Shown here one piece after another: positions 38,338 through 41,675 of a stretch of 41,675 nucleotides of DNA. The stretch spans positions 1 to 41,675 of the forward strand of contig JAGXLO010000010.1 in the NCBI GenBank assembly GCA_018334695.1, written 5' to 3'. The notes below the pieces were generated by a model. It made no database searches, had not been told where the DNA came from, and saw only the letters and a list, made by a program, of their open reading frames with translations. Source of the stretch: Candidatus Cloacimonadota bacterium (GTDB lineage Bacteria > Cloacimonadota > Cloacimonadia > JGIOTU-2). Both the position numbers and the translations under genes were made by a program. The first letter of the stretch is position 1. The number at the start of each line of letters is the position of its first letter.

Positions 38338-39126
38338 TTATTGAATTGATTTAATTTTGGAAATTTGCTGAATTATATTCATAAACTCTGAGAGTGTGAC
38401 CATTGAGTTGGCATCACTTTTGGCTAACTGCGGTTGGGGGTGAGTTTCTATAAACAAACCACTGATAAAACTCGTGGCTGTAGCAGCTTTTGCCATAGAG
38501 GCTGCAAATCTTGGATTACCTCCGGAGATCTTTCCTATAGCAGGTCTTTGCAAACTATGGGTAACATCATAAACCAGGGGAATATTCCATTCATCAATTA
38601 TCTGAAAGTTTCTGAAATCAACTACAAGATTATTATAGCCAAAAGAGCTACCGCGTTCTGTAACGAATATTTTTTTTGTTCCGGTATTTTTTGCTTTTTG
38701 GTAGGCTGCTTTTATCTCCTGAGGCGACATAAATTGGCCTTTTTTTATATTAACCCACTTACCTGTTTGAGCAGCCTTTTCTATTAATTTTGTTTGACGA
38801 GAAAGAAATGCAGGAATTTGTAATACATCAACGACTTTACTGGCAGGATCCACTTCTACTGTCTCATGGACATCAGTTAATAAATTTACCTCAACTTTTT
38901 CTTTTACTTCTTTCAATATTTTCAAGCCATCCACCAGTCCTACACCTCTAAATGACTTTCCGGAAGTCCTGTTAGCTTTTGTATATGATGATTTAAATAT
39001 ATAGTTAAAATTTACTGAGTCACAGATTTGTTTACATTCTTTAGCAATTTTGATGCAGGTGTTTTTATCTTCAATAGCACAGGGACCTGCGATGATTGTA
39101 AATTTACTTCTTTTACTAATTTTCAT
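38338..39126 (-). CDS. kdsA: Kdo-8-phosphate synthase, metal-dependent class
   Basis: Condenses arabinose-5-phosphate with phosphoenolpyruvate to Kdo-8-phosphate. The 262-residue protein opens with TIIAGPCAIED. Cys16 is the position that binds metal in the Aquifex-type enzymes, whereas the E. coli enzyme has Asn there. The other ligands are present: His in DVTHSLQRP, Glu in IETHPQPQ and Asp in KSDANS. KSSYTKANRTS is the PEP/A5P-binding region. DAHP synthase is excluded by these Kdo-specific stretches. The start overlaps pyrG by 11 bases. Confidence 0.95.
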   Translation of the reverse strand: MKISKRSKFTIIAGPCAIEDKNTCIKIAKECKQICDSVNFNYIFKSSYTKANRTSGKSFRGVGLVDGLKILKEVKEKVEVNLLTDVHETVEVDPASKVVDVLQIPAFLSRQTKLIEKAAQTGKWVNIKKGQFMSPQEIKAAYQKAKNTGTKKIFVTERGSSFGYNNLVVDFRNFQIIDEWNIPLVYDVTHSLQRPAIGKISGGNPRFAASMAKAATATSFISGLFIETHPQPQLAKSDANSMVTLSEFMNIIQQISKIKSIQ

Positions 39127-40735
39127 TTTTAAACTCTATTGCTGTTTTTACAAATTCTTTAAAAATCGGATGAGGACTTAAGGGCCTTGATTTAAATTCC
39201 GGATGAAATTGTGTTCCAATGAAAAATCTGTGATCCGGAATTTCAACTATTTCAACCAGATTTCTTTGCACATATTTACACCCGACTTTCATTCCATTAT
39301 CTTCAAATTCCTCCAGATATTTATTATTAAACTCGTATCTATGTCTATGTCTCTCTGATATGAAAACTTTTTTATAAATTTCATGTGTTTTAGATTTTTT
39401 AATTATCCTACCTGGATAAGCACCAAGACGCATAGTTCCGCCTTTTTGGGTCACATTCTTTTGTTCTTCCATAAGGTCAATTACAGGGTGCGGAGTATTT
39501 TCGTCAAATTCTTTACTGTTAGCATCATCCAGACCCAAGACATTGCGGGCGAATTCGATAACAGCACACTGCATGCCTAAACAAATACCCAAAAATGGTA
39601 TATCTATTTCTCTTGCATGTTGAATTATTGATATTTTGCCCTCTATTCCTCTATAACCAAATCCGCCTGGTATAAGTACTGCATCGAGGTCATCTAATTT
39701 TTCTTCTATTATTTTATCTGAATCTTCTTTCTGCATTATAGCTTCTGTGGAGATAAATTCAATATCTACTTGATGCGAATTAATAATTCCAGCATGATTC
39801 AAACTTTCTACAATACTTTTGTATGCATCCTGGTGTTTTACATATTTTCCACAAATAGCAATTTTTACCGAATTCTGTATATATTTTGATTTCCGCACGA
39901 ATGCAGCCCAATCTGTAAAGTCTACTTTTTTATGTTTTATTTTAAAATGTTTACAGATTTTAGAAGACATATTCTGCTTTTCAAAATTCATAGGGATTTC
40001 ATAGATGGAAGCAGAATCTTTTCCTACAATAACATTCGATTCCGGTACATTGGTAAACAAAGATATTTTTGAGATAATACTTTTATTTAATTCGCGGGTG
40101 CTACGACAAATAAGCATATCCGGCTGGATTCCAATTTCACGTAATTTTATTACACTATGCTGTGTGGGTTTTGTCTTTGATTCTCCGGCAGCATTAATAT
40201 AAGGAACGAGAGTAAGATGTATTGCTAAAGTATCAGTATCTGCATGTTCCAGCATAAACTGCCTGATTGATTCCAGAAATGGCAATCCTTCTATATCTCC
40301 TACAGTTCCACCAATTTCAATAATGACAATATCCGATTCTTCGTCCAGCTGTTTGAAGCGTCTTTTAATCTCGTTTGTGATATGAGGAATAGTTTGAACT
40401 GTTTTCCCTAAATATTTACCATTTCTTTCATTATTGATTACTGCTTCATAGACAATACCAGCTGTTGTGTTTGATTTCTGGCTAAGTGATTTATCCAAAA
40501 AACGTTCATAATGCCCCAGATCTAGGTCTGTTTCTGCACCGTCTTCCGTAACAAACACCTCACCATGTTGAAATGGATTCATTGTGCCAGGATCTACATT
40601 TAAATAGGGATCATATTTTTGGATAGAAACTTCGTAACCAATATCTTTTAGCAAAAAACCAATTGATGAAGATGCTATGCCTTTTCCCAAAGATGAAACT
40701 ACTCCGCCTGTTATAAAAATGTATTTTGTTTTCAT
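39116..40735 (-). CDS. pyrG: CTP synthase
   Basis: Makes CTP from UTP with glutamine or ammonia. The 539-residue protein is standard length: synthase domain with FITGGVVSSLGKGI (9-20) and DPYLNVDPGTMNPFQHGEV, then a class I glutamine amidotransferase with GICLGMQ (Cys385) and the FHPEF histidine and glutamate near 515. It heads the long minus-strand run. Pyrimidine genes often adjoin kdsA in Gram-negatives, and CTP is the substrate of KdsB and IspD in this window. The GGAAGGAG motif lies 15 bases before the ATG, unusually far. Confidence 0.97.
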   Translation of the reverse strand: MKTKYIFITGGVVSSLGKGIASSSIGFLLKDIGYEVSIQKYDPYLNVDPGTMNPFQHGEVFVTEDGAETDLDLGHYERFLDKSLSQKSNTTAGIVYEAVINNERNGKYLGKTVQTIPHITNEIKRRFKQLDEESDIVIIEIGGTVGDIEGLPFLESIRQFMLEHADTDTLAIHLTLVPYINAAGESKTKPTQHSVIKLREIGIQPDMLICRSTRELNKSIISKISLFTNVPESNVIVGKDSASIYEIPMNFEKQNMSSKICKHFKIKHKKVDFTDWAAFVRKSKYIQNSVKIAICGKYVKHQDAYKSIVESLNHAGIINSHQVDIEFISTEAIMQKEDSDKIIEEKLDDLDAVLIPGGFGYRGIEGKISIIQHAREIDIPFLGICLGMQCAVIEFARNVLGLDDANSKEFDENTPHPVIDLMEEQKNVTQKGGTMRLGAYPGRIIKKSKTHEIYKKVFISERHRHRYEFNNKYLEEFEDNGMKVGCKYVQRNLVEIVEIPDHRFFIGTQFHPEFKSRPLSPHPIFKEFVKTAIEFKNEN

Positions 40736-40830
40736 TATAAAATTGAGATTCTCCTTCCGGTTGTTGTTTTTGGATGGCGTAATTGTTGTTTCATAATATT
40801 GGATTTAAATCAGAGAATAGCAATTCTTTA

Positions 40831-40836
40831 TGTCAA
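40831..40836 (-). promoter_or_regulatory. Candidate -35 box for pyrG
   Basis: A perfect TTGACA on the minus strand, 95 bases upstream of the pyrG start. No clear -10 hexamer is present at normal spacing. Confidence 0.38.
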
Positions 40837-40861
40837 GTTTAAGACAGGAAAATATAAAAAC

Positions 40862-40930
40862 AGTAAGTAGTAAGGAATAAGGAGTAGATAGAAGAGGATT
40901 CAGGATGCAGAGATTAGGATTTAGAAAAAG
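40862..40930 (+). repeat. Purine-rich degenerate repeat, copy 1
   Basis: Starts AGTAAGTAGTAA and continues through AGAAGAGGATTCAGGATGCAG. The same words recur, slightly rearranged, in copy 2 about 190 bases downstream. Made of 5-8 base iterations of AG-rich words. Confidence 0.6.
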
Positions 40931-41054
40931 TATCACGTAACAAGTGAGAAGTAGAGTACGTGGGAAAAGAAAAAAATTAAAAAGACCAAAGAATAAAGTT
41001 GAGCGTAGCGAAATCCCGATTTTATTATCGAAGCCAACTTCCGTACAAGAGGAG

Positions 41055-41150
41055 AGTAAGTAGTAAAGAGTAGGTAGTAGTCAGAAGAGGATGCAGGATT
41101 CAGGAGACAGAAATCGGAAAACGGAGGACGGATGACGGAAATGAAACTCT
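41055..41150 (+). repeat. Purine-rich degenerate repeat, copy 2
   Basis: Starts AGTAAGTAGTAAAGAG, then AGAAGAGGATGCAGGATTCAGG, matching copy 1 with GGATTC and GGATGC exchanged. It ends in short CGGA iterations (CGGAAAACGGAGGACGGATGACGGA). Confidence 0.6.
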
Positions 41151-41200
41151 GATGATTCCTAGTTTATGAAAGAATAAATAAAAACTTTAGACAATAAAAA

Positions 41201-41233
41201 TCCCCTCTTGAGAGGGGGGAACCACGAAGTGGT
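41201..41233 (+). repeat. Two adjacent hairpins
   Basis: CCCCTCT-TG-AGAGGGG (41202-41217) is followed three bases later by ACCAC-GAA-GTGGT (41221-41233), then GGGGTGTGTAAA. Similar paired G/C hairpins occur as dispersed intergenic repeats in Bacteroidota-like genomes, from memory. There is no T-run, so it is not a good terminator. Confidence 0.6.
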
Positions 41234-41294
41234 GGGGTGTGTAAAAAGTGATAAAAAAATAAGTACCTTGCTGGTGCGAAAAATATGGAGTGTG

Positions 41295-41340
41295 TTGACT
41301 ATGTCAAGACTACATCGACACAGTCGATCAGCCGATTGGC
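41295..41340 (+). repeat. Three consecutive small inverted repeats
   Basis: TTGAC-TAT-GTCAA (41295-41307), ATCGAC-ACA-GTCGAT (41314-41328) and GCC-GATT-GGC (41331-41340) lie back to back. The first two are perfect; the third has only three pairs. Role unknown; could be operator-like or a decayed mobile-element end. Confidence 0.5.
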
Positions 41341-41561
41341 GAACAAGTTACATTCCAGAATAAGATAGTTGAAATACAACACAAAAAGTTTAAAAAATGA
41401 AATATTTGGAGTAGCCACTTGTAGGATGTTTATCAAATGATCAACAAATCTTCAATATTCGATCCCGGTAAGAAGACTCGCCGATTCCATATAAACATTG
41501 CTAATCAATTATGGATGCATTTTTTGATAAATTGTATGAAAAAAAACAAATGGGAAAAAAA

Positions 41562-41616
41562 TGGCTCCACAGGAGGGACTCGATCCGCCAGCCGGCGGAT
41601 AACAGCCACCTGCTCT
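41562..41616 (-). pseudogene. tRNA-Asn(GTT) remnant lacking its 5' third
   Basis: Read on the minus strand, it starts at AGAGCA (end of the D-arm), continues with anticodon stem GGTGG/CCGCC around loop CTGTTAT (anticodon GTT at 41601-41603), a short variable region, T-loop ATCGAGT, and ends CTGTGGA-G-CCA, with the G discriminator and encoded CCA expected for tRNA-Asn. The T-stem GGCGG/CCCTC has one mismatch and one wobble, and T54 is A. The 5' acceptor (expected TCCACAG) and D-arm are absent; an A-run stands there instead. The stretch 41583-41600 is the palindrome ATCCGCC-AGCC-GGCGGAT. Confidence 0.72.
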
Positions 41617-41620
41617 TTTT

Positions 41621-41674
41621 TTATTTATCACTTTCTAAATAATCAGGAAGAACCTTATCTTTAATAAATTTCCT
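41621..41674 (-). CDS. Possible 3' end of a gene running in from the right
   Basis: An open minus-strand frame of 17 codons (RKFIKDKVLPDYLESDK) ends in TAA at 41621-41623. The composition looks protein-like and it abuts the tRNA remnant, but it is too short to identify or to distinguish from chance. Confidence 0.3.
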   Translation of the reverse strand, partial: RKFIKDKVLPDYLESDK

Positions 41675-41675
41675 A

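Larger units (their letters stand above)
40736..41675. other. Long intergenic region with repeats and a tRNA remnant
   Basis: About 0.9 kb without a convincing complete gene. From left to right it holds the pyrG promoter region, two purine-rich degenerate repeat blocks, a pair of hairpins at 41201-41233, three small inverted repeats at 41295-41340, an unassigned AT-rich stretch, and a tRNA-Asn remnant at 41562-41616. An open plus-strand frame at 41437-41664 runs through the tRNA remnant and has no family resemblance. Confidence 0.7.

Noticed and set aside
40862..41150. CRISPR-like repeats
   Set aside because: The units are degenerate, unequally spaced and only two copies long, with no cas genes in the window.
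41201..41217. GC hairpin as a terminator
   Set aside because: No T-run follows and no gene ends nearby on either strand.
41562..41616. Functional tRNA gene
   Set aside because: The 5' acceptor strand and D-arm are missing, so it cannot form a mature tRNA.
41437..41664. 75-codon plus-strand open frame near the right edge
   Set aside because: It runs through the tRNA-Asn remnant and palindrome, has no ribosome-binding site and no family-like sequence.

Overview
The window is a compact, AT-rich, mostly housekeeping chromosomal segment from a Gram-negative bacterium. It carries all four enzymes of CMP-Kdo synthesis (KdsD, KdsA, KdsC, KdsB), the LptA/B/C lipopolysaccharide export parts, an MlaD/MlaF pair, a BamA-like outer-membrane fusion protein, and a secreted peptidase with a type IX-like C-terminal sorting domain. 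Combined with HprK/HPr/EI, a bifunctional phosphoglucose/phosphomannose isomerase and a CIRCE element, this resembles the FCB-related lineages. Candidatus Cloacimonadota is my best guess, from memory of family composition and not from a search.

Layout. 1-6007 (minus): tldD, a transglutaminase-like lipoprotein and a PatB/MalY aminotransferase cut by the window edge, preceded by a secreted M23 peptidase. 6136-8096 (plus): kdsD and argF, closed by a hairpin terminator. 8415-9095 (plus): a membrane zinc peptidase, convergent with gpsA (9102-10103, minus). 10209-14665 (plus): a CIRCE operator, a promoter, then clpB and groEL with a strong terminator; there is no groES. 14686-20491 (minus): gatC, etfB, kdsB, an NTF2-like secreted protein, ispD and an unusually large GlmS. 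20676-21014 (plus): a small membrane-anchored unknown. 21027-40735 (minus): a long run from pyrG through kdsA, kdsC, lptC, lptA, lptB, lipA, hpf, hprK, ptsH, ptsI and pgi/pmi, then mtaB, mlaF, mlaD, a peptidase/propeller/barrel fusion, a Cys-rich DUF3795-like protein and an FG-GAP/ASPIC lipoprotein. 40736-41675: about 0.9 kb without a convincing gene, holding degenerate repeats, tandem hairpins, a tRNA-Asn remnant and perhaps the last codons of another gene.

The genes link into one theme, envelope construction and its sugar and nucleotide supply. Pgi/Pmi interconverts hexose phosphates, GlmS draws fructose-6-phosphate into amino sugars, PyrG makes the CTP used by KdsB and IspD, the Kds enzymes make CMP-Kdo, GpsA makes glycerol-3-phosphate for lipids, and Lpt/Mla parts move LPS and phospholipids. 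The hpf-hprK-ptsH-ptsI block adds a phosphorylation-based control module beside the lpt genes.

I see no phage, transposase, CRISPR array or defence island. The most unusual items are the enlarged GlmS with a buried nucleophile cysteine, the three-part peptidase/propeller/outer-membrane fusion, the clpB-groEL operon under CIRCE without groES, lipA sitting where rpoN usually sits, and the tRNA-Asn remnant whose middle is a palindrome.
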